Assembly (NCBI RefSeq): GCF_900111865.1
Contig: NZ_FOJS01000001.1
Coordinates: 344,930 to 408,929 of the forward strand
Reading direction: 5' to 3'
Source of the DNA: Parageobacillus thermantarcticus
Lineage (GTDB): Bacteria > Bacillota > Bacilli > Bacillales > Anoxybacillaceae
DNA length: 64,000 nucleotides
Shown: positions 17,743 through 27,972 of the stretch, one piece after another
Position numbering within the stretch: the first letter of the stretch is position 1
How the letters are laid out: each line of letters opens with the position of its first letter
The notes under the pieces: model-generated
What the model saw: the letters and a program-made list of their open reading frames with translations, nothing else
The model's database searches: none
What the model was told of the DNA's origin: nothing
Position numbers and translations under genes: made by a program

Positions 17743-17777
17743 GGCTGTCCTCCCAATTGGAGCAGCCTCTTTATTTT
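17741..17777 (+). terminator. Terminator between ytqB and ytpB
   Basis: GAGGCTG/CAGCCTC outer stem with an inner CTCC/GGAG stem, then TTTATTTT. The stop codons of the two convergent genes flank it directly. Confidence 0.8.
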
Positions 17778-18850
17778 GCGATGAAGGAGCGCTTTTTTTG
17801 CCATAACCGATATGCTTTTCCGTTCCAATAAAAAAACCAAGAGATGATTCCGCCAGCCCGAACAAGCCTTTTCGCAAGACGGCGCAGTTCTTTTTGTTTT
17901 TTCACTTTTTCATCCGATAAATATAAGCCGAGCAACCCGCGATGAATAAGGCGGTGAAAGTCCCCATGCGGCAATTCATTCACATGGCGGTCCGCCTCTT
18001 CAATAAAATGGCAAAGCCGCTCTAACAACACGGACTCATTTGGATAATAAAAACAAAAATTTAAATCTCCTCCCAAGCGATCTTCCTCTTGGTCAATAAA
18101 GTAATCAAGCAAAATATGCAGCCCTTGAATATACGGAAAATAACCGTCACGTATTTGCTTTGCCATTTCCTCATGAAACGTTTCGGCAAACGCGTAGGCA
18201 ACTAAGCAAAAAATGCCTAGCGTAGAGCCGGAACAAGCAGAAAACTCATACCATTCCATCGGCGGAAGCTGATCTTTATATTGCTTGAACCACTTTTCGA
18301 GGCGAGGGACACGCTCCTCGACATTCACATGTTTATGTACTTGCAAATCACAATAATATCCAGCCAATTCATGCAAAAACGGAACAATTTTATCGTAATG
18401 CGTTACTTTCTTTAAAACGCTTTGACACGTTCGTACAAGGTCATGTAAATAGCCGCCATCGTCTTGTTCTTGGCGGTGCCGATAATAATTCGAAACGCCG
18501 GCATCAATCGATAAAGCGTCAGGCATCGATTCATGCAAGGCGCGAAAATCAAGGGGATCCAATGAAGTGCTTCGATCGCATAAATTATCTAAGTAATCGC
18601 TGATCGTTTGATAGGCAACAATAAAACGAATGCACTCTTCCATGTTTTCTCCTGCTAACAACGATAAAATCGAGCCGCCTTCACAGTGAAACGTTTTTGT
18701 TTCAATGCTCGCCAACGCTTGTTTGCGAAGTTCCGCGTCTGGAATATTTTGTGCTCTTTGTTTCCAATATGCCAATTCGCGATGCACAACTGGAAAAACG
18801 TCGCGATATACTTTTTTCATAAGAGTGATCGGATGTGTCGGAATTTTCAA
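17771..18850 (-). CDS. ytpB: Tetraprenyl-beta-curcumene synthase (DUF2600)
   Basis: 359-aa class IB terpene synthase matching B. subtilis YtpB, which cyclises linear C35 heptaprenyl diphosphate to tetraprenyl-beta-curcumene for C35 terpenoids (sesquarterpenes). Conserved features are FHCEGGS near residue 56, the metal-binding Asp cluster ISDYLDNLCDRSTS and the later YFIDQEEDRLGGDLNF. TTG at 18850 follows GAGGTG by 6 bases; longer starts lack a ribosome site. It lies 29 bp downstream of ytpA on the same strand, as in B. subtilis. Confidence 0.9.
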   Translation of the reverse strand: MKIPTHPITLMKKVYRDVFPVVHRELAYWKQRAQNIPDAELRKQALASIETKTFHCEGGSILSLLAGENMEECIRFIVAYQTISDYLDNLCDRSTSLDPLDFRALHESMPDALSIDAGVSNYYRHRQEQDDGGYLHDLVRTCQSVLKKVTHYDKIVPFLHELAGYYCDLQVHKHVNVEERVPRLEKWFKQYKDQLPPMEWYEFSACSGSTLGIFCLVAYAFAETFHEEMAKQIRDGYFPYIQGLHILLDYFIDQEEDRLGGDLNFCFYYPNESVLLERLCHFIEEADRHVNELPHGDFHRLIHRGLLGLYLSDEKVKKQKELRRLAKRLVRAGGIISWFFYWNGKAYRLWQKKRSFIAK

Positions 18851-18879
18851 TTGGCTCACCTCAGATGCGTTTGCGTTAT

Positions 18880-19671
18880 CTAACGATACAGTCGGCATTG
18901 TGTATCTAAAAACGATTTTGCATATAAGAAAACATCTTCTCGCTCCGGTTCATTAAAAATTTCATGGTATAATTTGTTCCATTCTTTATACACTTTTTCC
19001 GATATCGGCAAACGGTCGAACCATTCTTTTACTGCTGTTTTATCGACAATTTTATCGTCCCCGCCTTGCATCAGCAACAACGGAATATCAGGAAATCGCT
19101 GAATACGGCGGGAAGCCAATTCCATCGCCTTTATTAGTTCGCGGTACCAACGAACAGATACTTTCGTTACATACAGTTCATCCTGTTTATCCGCCTCATG
19201 CACTTCTTTATTTCTTGTCGCTAACTCGACAGACAAACCCGAATCGATTAAAAGGGATGGAGCAATATAATTCAATACTCTTGATAACATATCAAGCCCT
19301 TTGGAAGGATACGACACAAGCCCTAAACACGGGGAGGACAGAACAACGCCTTGCACAGGAAGCCTTTTTTCTTGCAATGCGCGGATGGCGACAAGCCCTC
19401 CCATACTATGTCCAAGGAGAAACACCGGTACATGAAATTGTCTCGCTTCTATGATCCAATCGGCGACCTCATTAATATATTCATCGAACGACTGAATATG
19501 TCCGCGTTTTCTTCTCGTCGCCCGCCCTTGTCCAGGCAAATCGCCTGCGACAACGTGATAACCGCTTTTTACCAACTGTTCAATCAGCCATTTATAACGC
19601 CCGTGATGCTCTGCCGCACCGTGGACAATCACAACCGTTCCTTTTCCTTCATTTGCTTCCCATGTCCACAT
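18880..19671 (-). CDS. ytpA: Alpha/beta hydrolase, lysophospholipase-type
   Basis: 263-aa serine hydrolase of the monoglyceride lipase/lysophospholipase type, matching B. subtilis YtpA, which has been linked to formation of the phospholipid antibiotic bacilysocin. The oxyanion motif is VIVHGAAEHHGRY and the nucleophile elbow is GHSMGG near residue 92; the Asp is in MQGGDDKIVD and the catalytic His near YHEIFNE. ATG at 19671 follows GGAGGAG. A long upstream frame extension is antisense to ytoA and not coding. It is probably an operon with ytpB. Confidence 0.87.
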   Translation of the reverse strand: MWTWEANEGKGTVVIVHGAAEHHGRYKWLIEQLVKSGYHVVAGDLPGQGRATRRKRGHIQSFDEYINEVADWIIEARQFHVPVFLLGHSMGGLVAIRALQEKRLPVQGVVLSSPCLGLVSYPSKGLDMLSRVLNYIAPSLLIDSGLSVELATRNKEVHEADKQDELYVTKVSVRWYRELIKAMELASRRIQRFPDIPLLLMQGGDDKIVDKTAVKEWFDRLPISEKVYKEWNKLYHEIFNEPEREDVFLYAKSFLDTQCRLYR

Positions 19672-19758
19672 CGTGCAATCTCCTCCGTTTACGAATCGTG
19701 CCACTATCTGTACAATAATAATACCGAACCATTTTATAAAAGGAAAGGGACGAAGCGT

Positions 19759-20280
19759 ATGATTTATCCGTACAAAGGAAAATCTCCGAAAATCGCGGAA
19801 TCTGCCTTTATCGCCGATTATGTCACCATTACCGGCGATGTCGTCATCGGAGAAGAAACAAGCATTTGGTTTAACACCGTGATTCGCGGAGATGTCGCTC
19901 CAACCATTATCGGCAATCGCGTCAATATTCAAGATAACTCCGTTTTGCATCAAAGCCCAAACAATCCGCTGATTATTGAGGATGGCGTAACGGTCGGCCA
20001 CCAAGTGATTTTGCATAGCGCCATCATCCGAAAAAACGCTTTAATCGGCATGGGCTCGATTATTCTCGATGGCGCGGAAATTGGCGAAGGGGCGTTTATC
20101 GGCGCCGGAAGCCTTGTCCCGCAAGGAAAAAAAATTCCCCCGCACACGCTCGCGTTTGGCCGGCCCGCTAAAGTCATTCGCGAACTGACCGACGAAGATG
20201 TCCGTGAGATGGAACGAATCCGCCGTGAATATGTAGAAAAAGGGCAATATTATAAATCGTTGCAGCAAGATAAACAATAA
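19759..20280 (+). CDS. ytoA: Gamma-carbonic anhydrase family protein
   Basis: 173-aa left-handed beta-helix protein of the gamma-carbonic anhydrase/YrdA group, equivalent to B. subtilis YtoA. The hexapeptide repeats run from about residue 15 to 125. The three zinc-ligand histidines of gamma-carbonic anhydrases are present in VLHQS, VGHQV and ILHSA. Catalytic activity of this subgroup is often weak or unproven. ATG at 19759 has AAAGGAAAGGGA upstream. Divergent from ytpA. Confidence 0.88.
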   Translation: MIYPYKGKSPKIAESAFIADYVTITGDVVIGEETSIWFNTVIRGDVAPTIIGNRVNIQDNSVLHQSPNNPLIIEDGVTVGHQVILHSAIIRKNALIGMGSIILDGAEIGEGAFIGAGSLVPQGKKIPPHTLAFGRPAKVIRELTDEDVREMERIRREYVEKGQYYKSLQQDKQ

Positions 20281-20405
20281 TGGAAACGCCGAGCAGACCG
20301 ATTCGCTATAACGGGATATTAACCAAGTTATTTAACGGGCCGCAGACAGAGAAAATAAAAAAGCGGTGAAATCTGATTGTTTGAAATACATGGATGCAAA
20401 TAGGA

Positions 20406-20459
20406 AGACAGGCATCGCCTAGCCTCCGATTAAATAGGCTGGGAATGCCTGTCTTTTTT
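20406..20459. terminator. Terminator between ytoA and asnB
   Basis: AGACAGGCAT/ATGCCTGTCT stem with inner pairing and a T run on the plus side. The asnB stop codon lies in the apical part. Confidence 0.75.
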
Positions 20460-22327
20460 ATATAGGCGAAAAAAATCATACTTCTTTTCAATATAGACTT
20501 GATGCCAAACCATAAATGCTAGCACGGTCCAAATTTTGCGGCTATGATCCGCCTTATTGGCGCAATGCTCTTCTAACAGACGATATAACACGTCTTTATG
20601 GAATAAATGTTCAGTTTCGCTTTCTTTGATAATCGTTTTTGCCCAATCATACATTTCATTTTTCAGCCAATGGCGAATCGGTACCGGAAAACCAAGCTTT
20701 TTGCGATGAAGAACATGCTCCGGGACAATGCCTTCTGCCGCTTTGCGCAAAATATATTCGTTGTATTATTGGCCGTTTTCATTTCCGGCGGAATTTTTGC
20801 CGCCACTTCAAAGACAGCCTTGTCTAAAAATGGGACGCGCAATTCCAATGAATGTGCCATCGTCATTTTATCCGCCTTCAGCAAAATATCCCCGCGCAGC
20901 CACGTATGGATATCGATATATTGCATTCGATTCACCGGCGGGTAATGGGTTGTCTCTTCATAAAACGGGCGGGTTATCACTGTATATTCCAACCCATGTT
21001 TGTACGGTTTCAACAATCTTTCCTTTTCTTCTTCGCTATACATTTTCGCATTTCCAATGTAACGTTCTTCCATCGGAGTTAATCCGCGCTCAATAAAGCT
21101 TTTTCCTTTCACCCCTTCCGGAAGCATAGAAGCGATGGCGCGCAATGCAGGCTTTACCACATCAGGAATTAGCGCAAACACTTTTAATGACTGCGGTTCG
21201 CAATAAATGTTGTACCCGCCAAATAACTCATCTGCTCCTTCCCCAGAAAGCACAACCGTTACATGCTTTCTCGCTTCACGGGCGACGAAATAAAGCGGAA
21301 CAGCTGCTGGATCAGCAAGCGGATCATCCATATGCCACATAATCTTTGGCAATTCTTCCATGTATTCTTCTGGCGAAATAACATAGCTAATGTTTTCGAC
21401 TCCTAATTTTTCCGCTGTTTCTTCCGCAACCGCTATTTCGTTAAACCCTTCCCATTCAAAACCGACCGAAAAAGTCTTTATGTTCGGGTGGAATTGCTTA
21501 GCAATCGAAACGATCAGAGAAGAATCAATGCCGCCCGATAAAAACGCACCAACCGGCACATCACTGCGCATATGAACACGTACAGAATCAAATAAAACAT
21601 CGCGAATCTCTTTCACTAATTCGTCTTCTGATTTCCATACAGGATGAAAGCCCGCTTTCCAATAACGATGCACCGTTAATTTTTCGCCGATTTTCTTTTT
21701 GATATAATGACCTGGCTCCAACTTTCTAATACCAACAGACATCGTCATTGGTTCAGGCACATATTGGAATGTTAAATAATGCTGAAGCGCATCATAATGA
21801 AGAACATCCTGTTCCATTGCATGCAAAATGCTTTTCTTTTCCGAGGCAAAAAACGTCCGCCCCTCTTCCTCTAAATAGAAAAACGGCTTAATGCCGAATG
21901 GGTCGCGCGCGGCAAAAATGGTTTTTTCTTCTTTATCCCAAATGACAAACGCAAACATGCCGCGAAGCTTCTCTACCGCTTTTTCTCTTTCAGCGCTGTA
22001 AAGGGCGATAATGACTTCTGTATCCGAATTGGTGGTGAATTCATATCCTTTTTCTTCTAACTCGTTCCGAAGCTCCAGGTAATTGTAAATTTCACCATTA
22101 AAAATAATCCAATACCGCTCATTTTCATAAGAAAGCGGCTGCCGGCCTGCTTCCAAATCGATGATGCTTAAGCGGCGGAATCCGAAATGGACATATTCAT
22201 CAAAATAATACCCTTGATCATCCGGGCCGCGATATGTAATCATATCATTCATCTCTTCGAACGTGTTCTGCCATTGTTCGTCTGGCATTTTCGGCTCATC
22301 ATGAACGCATCCGATAAACCCGCACAT
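20430..22327 (-). pseudogene. asnB: Asparagine synthetase (glutamine-hydrolysing), frameshifted
   Basis: Would make asparagine from aspartate, glutamine and ATP. The N-terminal Ntn glutaminase domain starts with Cys2 (MCGFIGCVHD), and the synthetase P-loop is FLSGGIDSS near residue 265. The frame is intact for about 520 codons, then breaks at about 20757-20758. There the coding strand reads ACGAATATATTTTGCGC, whereas homologues require Lys-Tyr-Ile-Leu-Arg, that is one more A. The remaining about 105 codons (LRKAAEGIVPEHVLHRKKLG onward) continue in another frame to 20430. With one base restored the protein has 632 residues, exactly the B. subtilis AsnB length, so a sequencing error is as likely as a real mutation. 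Confidence 0.88.
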
Positions 22328-22380
22328 GTTTTGTTCCACCTACTCCCTTAATCCCCATTAGTTATACCATACATAATAGG

Positions 22381-22409
22381 ACTATAACATTTTATTTACT
22401 TTTTTGAAA
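22381..22409 (-). promoter_or_regulatory. Sigma-A promoter candidate of asnB
   Basis: TTTCAA (22404-22409), 17-base spacer and TATAGT (22381-22386) preceded by an extended TG. Confidence 0.5.
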
Positions 22410-22469
22410 CAATTGTTACTAATTTTTTTCTAATGTTTTTTTTTCGTTACAATCATCCTTGATTCGGCC

Positions 22470-22501
22470 AAAAAAAGAGAGCTACATCACTGTAACTCCC
22501 T
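22470..22501 (-). terminator. Terminator of metK
   Basis: Eleven-base stem (AGGGAGTTACA with TGTAGCTCTCT, two G-U pairs), 4-base loop and T run on the minus strand, 12 bp after the metK stop. Confidence 0.85.
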
Positions 22502-22512
22502 TTTTCATATTA

Positions 22513-23724
22513 TTATTGTTTCGCTAACGCAAGAGCTTGCTCTTTCAATGTTTCCGCTTTATCTGTACGTTCCCACGGAAGATCGATGTCCGTGCGTCCG
22601 AAATGGCCATAAGCCGCTGTTTGTTTATAAATCGGGCGGCGCAAATCCAACATTTTAATAATGCCGGCTGGACGAAGATCAAAATTGTTGCGCACCACTT
22701 CAATTAAAATGTCTTCCGATACTTTTCCGGTGCCGAACGTATCAATGGAAATGGAAACAGGTCTTGCAACACCGATCGCATATGCCAGCTGCACTTCACA
22801 TTTATCCGCAAGTCCCGCTGCAACGATATTTTTTGCCACATAACGCGCTGCATAAGCTGCGGAACGGTCCACTTTTGTCGGATCTTTTCCAGAAAAGGCA
22901 CCGCCGCCGTGACGGGCATAGCCGCCATACGTATCAACGATAATTTTTCGCCCTGTTAAACCAGCGTCCCCTTGAGGTCCGCCGATGACGAAACGGCCTG
23001 TCGGATTAATGAAATATTTTGTGTTTTCATCGATCAGTTCTGCTGGCACGACTTGCTTAATGACATGTTCTTTAATATCGCGTTCAATTTGTTCTTGTGT
23101 AATTTCCGGATGATGCTGCGCTGATACAACGATTGTGTCGACGCGCACCGGTTTGTCATTTTCGTCGTATTCGATCGTTACTTGCGTTTTGCCGTCCGGA
23201 CGCAAATATGGCAAAATGTCTTTTTTGCGCACTTCTGCCAAACGGCGAGCTAAACGATGTGCCAAGGAAATCGGAAGCGGCATTAATTCTTCTGTTTCAT
23301 TGCAGGCAAACCCAAACATTAACCCTTGGTCTCCGGCACCGATCGCTTCAATTTCCTCGTCAGTCATCTGACCTTCGCGGGCTTCTAACGCCTTATCGAC
23401 TCCCATCGCGATATCCGGAGACTGTTCGTCAATCGATGTCAATACGGCGCAAGTATCTGCGTCAAAACCGAATTTCGCGCGGGTATAACCAATTTCGCGA
23501 ACGGTGTCGCGAACGATTTTCGGGATATCGACATATGTCGATGTCGTAATTTCCCCGCTTACGAGCACAAGCCCTGTCGTAACGCTCGTTTCACATGCAA
23601 CGCGAGCATTAGGGTCTTTCGCCAAAATGGCATCTAAAATCGCATCGGAAATTTGGTCACAAATTTTGTCAGGATGACCTTCCGTTACAGATTCCGAAGT
23701 AAATAAACGTCTTTTTTTTGACAT
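22513..23724 (-). CDS. metK: S-adenosylmethionine synthase
   Basis: 403-aa enzyme that makes SAM from methionine and ATP. The N-terminal ATP site is [17 protein letters not shown]. The two family signatures are [12 protein letters not shown] near residue 119 and GGGAFSGKD near residue 267. ATG at 23724 follows GAGGAGG. The 5' leader is a SAM-I riboswitch with its own terminator, so the product shuts off its own synthesis. Confidence 0.97.
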   Translation of the reverse strand: MSKKRRLFTSESVTEGHPDKICDQISDAILDAILAKDPNARVACETSVTTGLVLVSGEITTSTYVDIPKIVRDTVREIGYTRAKFGFDADTCAVLTSIDEQSPDIAMGVDKALEAREGQMTDEEIEAIGAGDQGLMFGFACNETEELMPLPISLAHRLARRLAEVRKKDILPYLRPDGKTQVTIEYDENDKPVRVDTIVVSAQHHPEITQEQIERDIKEHVIKQVVPAELIDENTKYFINPTGRFVIGGPQGDAGLTGRKIIVDTYGGYARHGGGAFSGKDPTKVDRSAAYAARYVAKNIVAAGLADKCEVQLAYAIGVARPVSISIDTFGTGKVSEDILIEVVRNNFDLRPAGIIKMLDLRRPIYKQTAAYGHFGRTDIDLPWERTDKAETLKEQALALAKQ

Positions 23725-23823
23725 TCGGCAGTTTCCTCCTCTTTTCATAATCGAACGTCTAAATTAGCGGCATTCCCGCAAACTGCAGATGACACGGTAC
23801 TCATTCCCTATTTATACATATAA

Positions 23824-23993
23824 AAAACCTTTCCTGTAACGGTGAGGAAAGGTCATTGCAATCGTATTGCTCCTTTCACTCTTATCGTTCAAGGACGCTG
23901 CCTTGCCACAGGTTAGCACCATTTCACACATTTCTAGTTGTGACGGTTGCTGGGTTTCATCGGGCCTGTCCCTCCACCGACTCGGGATAAGAG
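23824..23993 (-). promoter_or_regulatory. SAM-I (S-box) riboswitch and terminator of metK
   Basis: On the minus strand the aptamer runs from CTCTTATCCCGAG (23993) to GATAAGAG (23879), which close P1. It contains the S-box core segments GGTGGAGGGA, GATGAAACCCAGCAACC and GGTGCTAACC. The terminator ACCTTTCCT/AGGAAAGGT with a T run follows at 23824-23855. SAM binding should promote termination. Confidence 0.95.
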
Positions 23994-24010
23994 TATCCGT
24001 TCAATGAGTT

Positions 24011-24040
24011 ATCTTATCGTAATTAAATAAAGAAAGTCAA
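24011..24040 (-). promoter_or_regulatory. Sigma-A promoter of metK
   Basis: TTGACT (24035-24040) and TAAGAT (24011-24016) with an 18-base spacer, placing the transcript start a few bases before the riboswitch aptamer. Confidence 0.6.
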
Positions 24041-24109
24041 CAAAATTAGACAAATTTTTTATAAACAAAAATAAGGAAAATAAATAAAAGAAATTTATGA
24101 TAAATAGTA

Positions 24110-24137
24110 TGGACTAATAATGAAAATGTGTTATACT
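24110..24137 (+). promoter_or_regulatory. Extended -10 promoter of pckA
   Basis: TGTG one base upstream of TATACT (24132-24137) makes an extended -10. The -35 (TGGACT, 24110-24115, 16-base spacer) is weak, consistent with a regulated gluconeogenic gene. Confidence 0.55.
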
Positions 24138-24178
24138 ATTTGCAGATATCATTAAAAATAAAAAGGCAGGTTTTGAAG

Positions 24179-25765
24179 ATGGGAATTGCAAAAATGACAA
24201 ATAAACTTTCTTTATTATTACAAAAACCAAACGTATTTCACAATTTATCGGTAGCTCAACTCGTGGAAAAAATATTGCAACGGAACGAAGGAAAATTAAC
24301 CGCAACCGGCGCGGTCGCAGTAACGACAGGAAAATATACGGGCCGCTCCCCGAAAGATAAATACATTGTCGAAGAAGCGGCGACGCAAGCCAAAATCGAT
24401 TGGGGAACGACAAATCAGCCGATTTCTGAAGAAGTTTTCGAAAACTTATACAATAAAGTACTTGATTATTTAATGAAAAAAGATGAAATATTTGTTTTTA
24501 AAGGATTTGCCGGTGCTGATCCAAAATACCGCCTACCTATCCAAGTCATTAATGAATTTGCATGGCACAACTTATTTGCTCATCAATTATTTATCCGTCC
24601 GACAGCAGAGGAACTAAAAACGCACGAAGCGGAATTTACCGTTATTTGCGCGCCAAACTTTAAGGCAGACCCTGCTGTTGATGGAACGAGATCGGAAACG
24701 TTTATCATTATTTCTTTCGAACGGCGGGTTGTGCTCATTGGCGGAACAGAATATGCCGGAGAAATGAAAAAGTCGATTTTCACTGTGATGAACTACCTGC
24801 TTCCAGAACAAGGAATTTTATCGATGCATTGTTCGGCAAACGTCGGTAAAGAAGGGGATGTCGCATTATTCTTTGGCCTATCCGGCACAGGAAAAACGAC
24901 GCTTTCTGCGGATCCAAACCGCCGTCTCATTGGCGATGACGAGCACGGCTGGTCAAACCGTGGCATCTTTAATATCGAAGGCGGATGCTATGCGAAATGC
25001 ATCAACTTATCGCGGGAAAAAGAGCCGCAAATTTTTGATGCAATCGGATTCGGCGCAGTGCTGGAAAACGTCGTGATCGATGAACAGACGAGACTGCCAA
25101 ATTATGATGACGCTACGTTAACGGAAAATACGCGCGCCGCTTATCCAATTCAAGCGATTAATAATATCGTTGATCCTAGCATCGCTGGTCATCCGTCGAC
25201 GATTATTTTCTTAACGGCAGATGCGTTCGGAGTATTGCCGCCGATTAGCAAGCTGACGCGCGAACAAGCGATGTACCATTTCTTAAGCGGCTATACAAGC
25301 AAGCTTGCAGGCACAGAACGCGGCGTCACTTCCCCGCAAGCGACATTTTCTACTTGCTTTGGCGCTCCGTTTTTACCGCTTCCGGCTGTGCGATACGCGG
25401 AAATGCTCGGTAGAAAAATTGCTGAACATAACGTGCGAGTGTTTCTCGTTAACACAGGATGGACAGGTGGAGAGTACGGAGTCGGCAGCCGCATGAAGCT
25501 TGCCTACACCCGTGCGATGGTGCAAGCAGCTGTCGAAGGAGAACTTGACAATGTTGAAACGGTGAAAGATCCGATTTTCGGTTTAGAAATTCCGATTCAT
25601 ATTCCTGGCGTGCCAGACGAAGTGCTGCAGCCACAAAATACGTGGGCCGATAAACAAGCGTACGCACAAAAGGCAAAAGAGCTTGCCGCAAAATTCCGGG
25701 AAAACTTCCAAAAATTTAAACATATCGCTCCGGAAATCGAAGCGCTTGGAGGCCCAATCGCATAA
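24179..25765 (+). CDS. pckA: Phosphoenolpyruvate carboxykinase (ATP)
   Basis: 528-aa gluconeogenic enzyme converting oxaloacetate and ATP to phosphoenolpyruvate. Substrate-site motif [10 protein letters not shown] is near residue 54, the kinase-1a P-loop GLSGTGKTT near residue 234, and the metal-binding segment LIGDDEHGW follows. ATG at 24179 is 8 bases after AAAGGCAGG; an in-frame ATG 17 codons upstream has no ribosome site. Flanked by its own promoter and a strong hairpin. Confidence 0.96.
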   Translation: MGIAKMTNKLSLLLQKPNVFHNLSVAQLVEKILQRNEGKLTATGAVAVTTGKYTGRSPKDKYIVEEAATQAKIDWGTTNQPISEEVFENLYNKVLDYLMKKDEIFVFKGFAGADPKYRLPIQVINEFAWHNLFAHQLFIRPTAEELKTHEAEFTVICAPNFKADPAVDGTRSETFIIISFERRVVLIGGTEYAGEMKKSIFTVMNYLLPEQGILSMHCSANVGKEGDVALFFGLSGTGKTTLSADPNRRLIGDDEHGWSNRGIFNIEGGCYAKCINLSREKEPQIFDAIGFGAVLENVVIDEQTRLPNYDDATLTENTRAAYPIQAINNIVDPSIAGHPSTIIFLTADAFGVLPPISKLTREQAMYHFLSGYTSKLAGTERGVTSPQATFSTCFGAPFLPLPAVRYAEMLGRKIAEHNVRVFLVNTGWTGGEYGVGSRMKLAYTRAMVQAAVEGELDNVETVKDPIFGLEIPIHIPGVPDEVLQPQNTWADKQAYAQKAKELAAKFRENFQKFKHIAPEIEALGGPIA

Positions 25766-25769
25766 CATT

Positions 25770-25798
25770 TTAAGGAGGGAATCGTTCCCTCCTTTTTT
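25770..25798 (+). terminator. Terminator of pckA, shared with ytmB
   Basis: AAGGAGGGAA/TTCCCTCCTT perfect 10-bp stem, TCG loop, T run on the plus side. The ytmB stop codon abuts the T run. Confidence 0.9.
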
Positions 25799-26039
25799 AA
25801 TTCGTCGAATGCAACGAAATAAGCTCGTATGTGACGATCGTCCGATTGTCGGCAAGCTCCAGCTTTTTCACCACCGCTTGACCGCTCGCTTCGCTTTGTA
25901 ACGTTCTTCTTACTTCAAGTGGAATATCGATCGGATAAATACGATATCCTTCCTTTTCTAAAATAAATAGATTGTCTTTTACTCGCTTTTCCTTGCCTTT
26001 TGTCACAATGAGTGTTTGAAATTCCAGCGGCATGCCCAT
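25797..26039 (-). CDS. ytmB: YtmB family protein (DUF2584)
   Basis: 80-aa soluble protein beginning MGMPLEFQTLIVTKGKEKRV and matching the B. subtilis YtmB family in size and position next to pckA. A small beta-rich fold is likely. Function unknown. ATG at 26039 follows AAAAGGGGTG; an in-frame ATG 12 codons upstream lacks a site and would overlap the ytmA stop. Downstream of ytmA on the same strand, 28 bp apart. Confidence 0.78.
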   Translation of the reverse strand: MGMPLEFQTLIVTKGKEKRVKDNLFILEKEGYRIYPIDIPLEVRRTLQSEASGQAVVKKLELADNRTIVTYELISLHSTN

Positions 26040-26067
26040 GAAACACACCCCTTTTCTTTTTATCGTA

Positions 26068-26856
26068 TCATACATCCGGTTGCTGTTTCATCCATTCCGT
26101 TAACCGTCGAACCGTTTCGCGATTATCTTTAGGAAGGAAATAATGAGTAAAGTTTGGAAAATACCATGCCGTCACTCGTTTATTTGCCTCTTTTAACCTT
26201 TTTTCAAGGCGGTACGCATGTTCAATCGAAACGTTTTGATCTTTTTCTCCATGGATGATCAGCACAGGCGCCTGAATTTTTTCGATTTCATACAATGGCG
26301 TTCTCCAGCGGTAGCGCTCCGGATATTTCGTCGGCGTTCCTCCGATCACCCGTTTCAACATTCGCCGCAAATCTTCCCGCTCCCAATATGTCAAGGCAAT
26401 ATCCGAAACTCCGCCCCAGACGACGACAGAACAAACTGTTGGTTCCAAAATCGCCGTATGAAGCGCCATCGCTCCGCCTCTGGAAAAGCCAAATACGTGA
26501 ATGCGTTTTGTGTTCACTTGTGGGTGCCGCTGTAAAAGCCGAAAACTTGCGATCGCGTCATAACGGTCTTCCCCTGCAAAATCTTCATTCCCTTCCCCTC
26601 CTTGATTTCCGCGATAAAACGGCGCCATCACAATAAATCCGTGCGAAGCAAACTGCGTAATGCGAGATAGTCGCACTTGCCCGACGTTTTTGATGCCACC
26701 GCGCAAGTATAAAAACCCATCGTATATTCCCGGCGCTTTCGGTTGGGCTAAAAAACCTTTAATTTTCAGCCCTTGGCATAAATATGTAACGAGAAATACA
26801 TCCACATGCGGATTGGGGGAAGGGAATTTATATTGATCAACGACATATCCGTCCAT
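26068..26856 (-). CDS. ytmA: Alpha/beta hydrolase, prolyl oligopeptidase-like (YtmA)
   Basis: 262-aa hydrolase of the S9/dienelactone-like group. The nucleophile elbow is GFSRGGAMAL near residue 130, the acid is in IHGEKDQNVSI and the catalytic His is in FTHYFLP. FYRGNQGGEGNEDFAGEDR is a signature of the YtmA family. The substrate is unknown. ATG at 26856 has GGAAAGGAAG 6 bases upstream and matches the B. subtilis start; the frame stays open upstream but crosses the divergent ytlA promoter region. Confidence 0.84.
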   Translation of the reverse strand: MDGYVVDQYKFPSPNPHVDVFLVTYLCQGLKIKGFLAQPKAPGIYDGFLYLRGGIKNVGQVRLSRITQFASHGFIVMAPFYRGNQGGEGNEDFAGEDRYDAIASFRLLQRHPQVNTKRIHVFGFSRGGAMALHTAILEPTVCSVVVWGGVSDIALTYWEREDLRRMLKRVIGGTPTKYPERYRWRTPLYEIEKIQAPVLIIHGEKDQNVSIEHAYRLEKRLKEANKRVTAWYFPNFTHYFLPKDNRETVRRLTEWMKQQPDV

Positions 26857-26955
26857 ACGTTTCTTCCTTTCCATTAGGCGTTCACACATTTTTGCCGCGT
26901 GCATACGATAAGGTGAAGTAAGTTTCATTTTACCCTTGCAAAGGAGGTTTCCTGC

Positions 26956-27954
26956 ATGAAAAAACTCGCGATGATGCCGCTTTTTCTCTTCCTTCTTATT
27001 ATCCCGCTTGCTGCCTGCAATCAACAGACAAAGGAGGAAATAAAGAAGGTGCGGGTCGCAGAAGTAACTCGTTCGATTTTCTATGCCCCACAATACGTTG
27101 CCCTAGCGAAAGGATTTTTTAAAGATGAAGGATTAAATGTTGAACTCACCACAACATGGGGTGGAGATAAAACAATGACAACGCTTCTTTCCGGCGGCGC
27201 CGACATCGCCCTTGTCGGATCAGAAACATCGATTTATGTATACAGCCAAGGAACAAATAATCCGGTCATTAATTTCGCGCAGCTGACACAAACGGACGGA
27301 ACTTTTCTTATTTCCCGCAAGAAAATAGAAAACTTCACTTGGGACCAACTCAAAGGTAGCACGTTTCTTGGCCAGCGTAAAGGCGGCATGCCACAAATGG
27401 TCGGAGAATTCGTCCTCAAAAAACATGGCATCGATCCGCATAAAGATGTAAAGCTGATTCAAAACGTCGATTTTGCCAACATCGCTAACGCATTTGCCAG
27501 CGGCACCGGTGATTTTGTCCAGCTATTTGAACCGACGGCAAGCATTTTTGAACAGGAAGGAAAAGGATATATTATCGCATCGTTTGGAACGGAATCCGGT
27601 CACGTTCCGTATACAACGTTTATGGCAAAACAAAGTTTTATCCGAAACAACAAAGATACGATCGAAAAATTTACACGAGCGATCTATAAAGCGCAACAAT
27701 GGGTCAAGTCGCACAGCGCGGCAGAAATAGCTAAAGTCATTCATCCTTACTTCAAAGACACCGATATTCTAATCATGGAAAAAGCCGTCGATCGCTATAA
27801 AAGACAAGGAACGTATGCGACAAATCCAATCCTTGACAAAGAAGAGTGGAACAATTTGCAAAACATTATGAGCGAAGCGGGTGAATTGCCAAAACGAATC
27901 GATCATGAAACGCTTGTCGATCATTCGTTTGCGGAAAAAGCCATGTCCAAATAA
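26956..27954 (+). CDS. ytlA: ABC transporter substrate-binding lipoprotein (NMT1/SsuA-like)
   Basis: 332-aa exported lipoprotein. A signal peptide of about 20 residues ends in the lipobox LAAC. The mature part is an NMT1/THI5-SsuA type binding protein (IFYAPQYVALAKGFFKDEGL). These proteins bind thiamine precursors, sulfonates or similar small molecules; the substrate is not known here. ATG at 26956 follows GGAGG. First gene of ytlA-ytlC-ytlD, divergent from ytmA. Confidence 0.88.
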   Translation: MKKLAMMPLFLFLLIIPLAACNQQTKEEIKKVRVAEVTRSIFYAPQYVALAKGFFKDEGLNVELTTTWGGDKTMTTLLSGGADIALVGSETSIYVYSQGTNNPVINFAQLTQTDGTFLISRKKIENFTWDQLKGSTFLGQRKGGMPQMVGEFVLKKHGIDPHKDVKLIQNVDFANIANAFASGTGDFVQLFEPTASIFEQEGKGYIIASFGTESGHVPYTTFMAKQSFIRNNKDTIEKFTRAIYKAQQWVKSHSAAEIAKVIHPYFKDTDILIMEKAVDRYKRQGTYATNPILDKEEWNNLQNIMSEAGELPKRIDHETLVDHSFAEKAMSK

Positions 27955-27972
27955 CGAAAGCGGGTGAAAATA

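Noticed and set aside
19672..20016. Long in-frame N-terminal extension of ytpA
   Set aside because: It is antisense to ytoA, lacks a ribosome site, and ATG at 19671 has a strong one and matches the family start.
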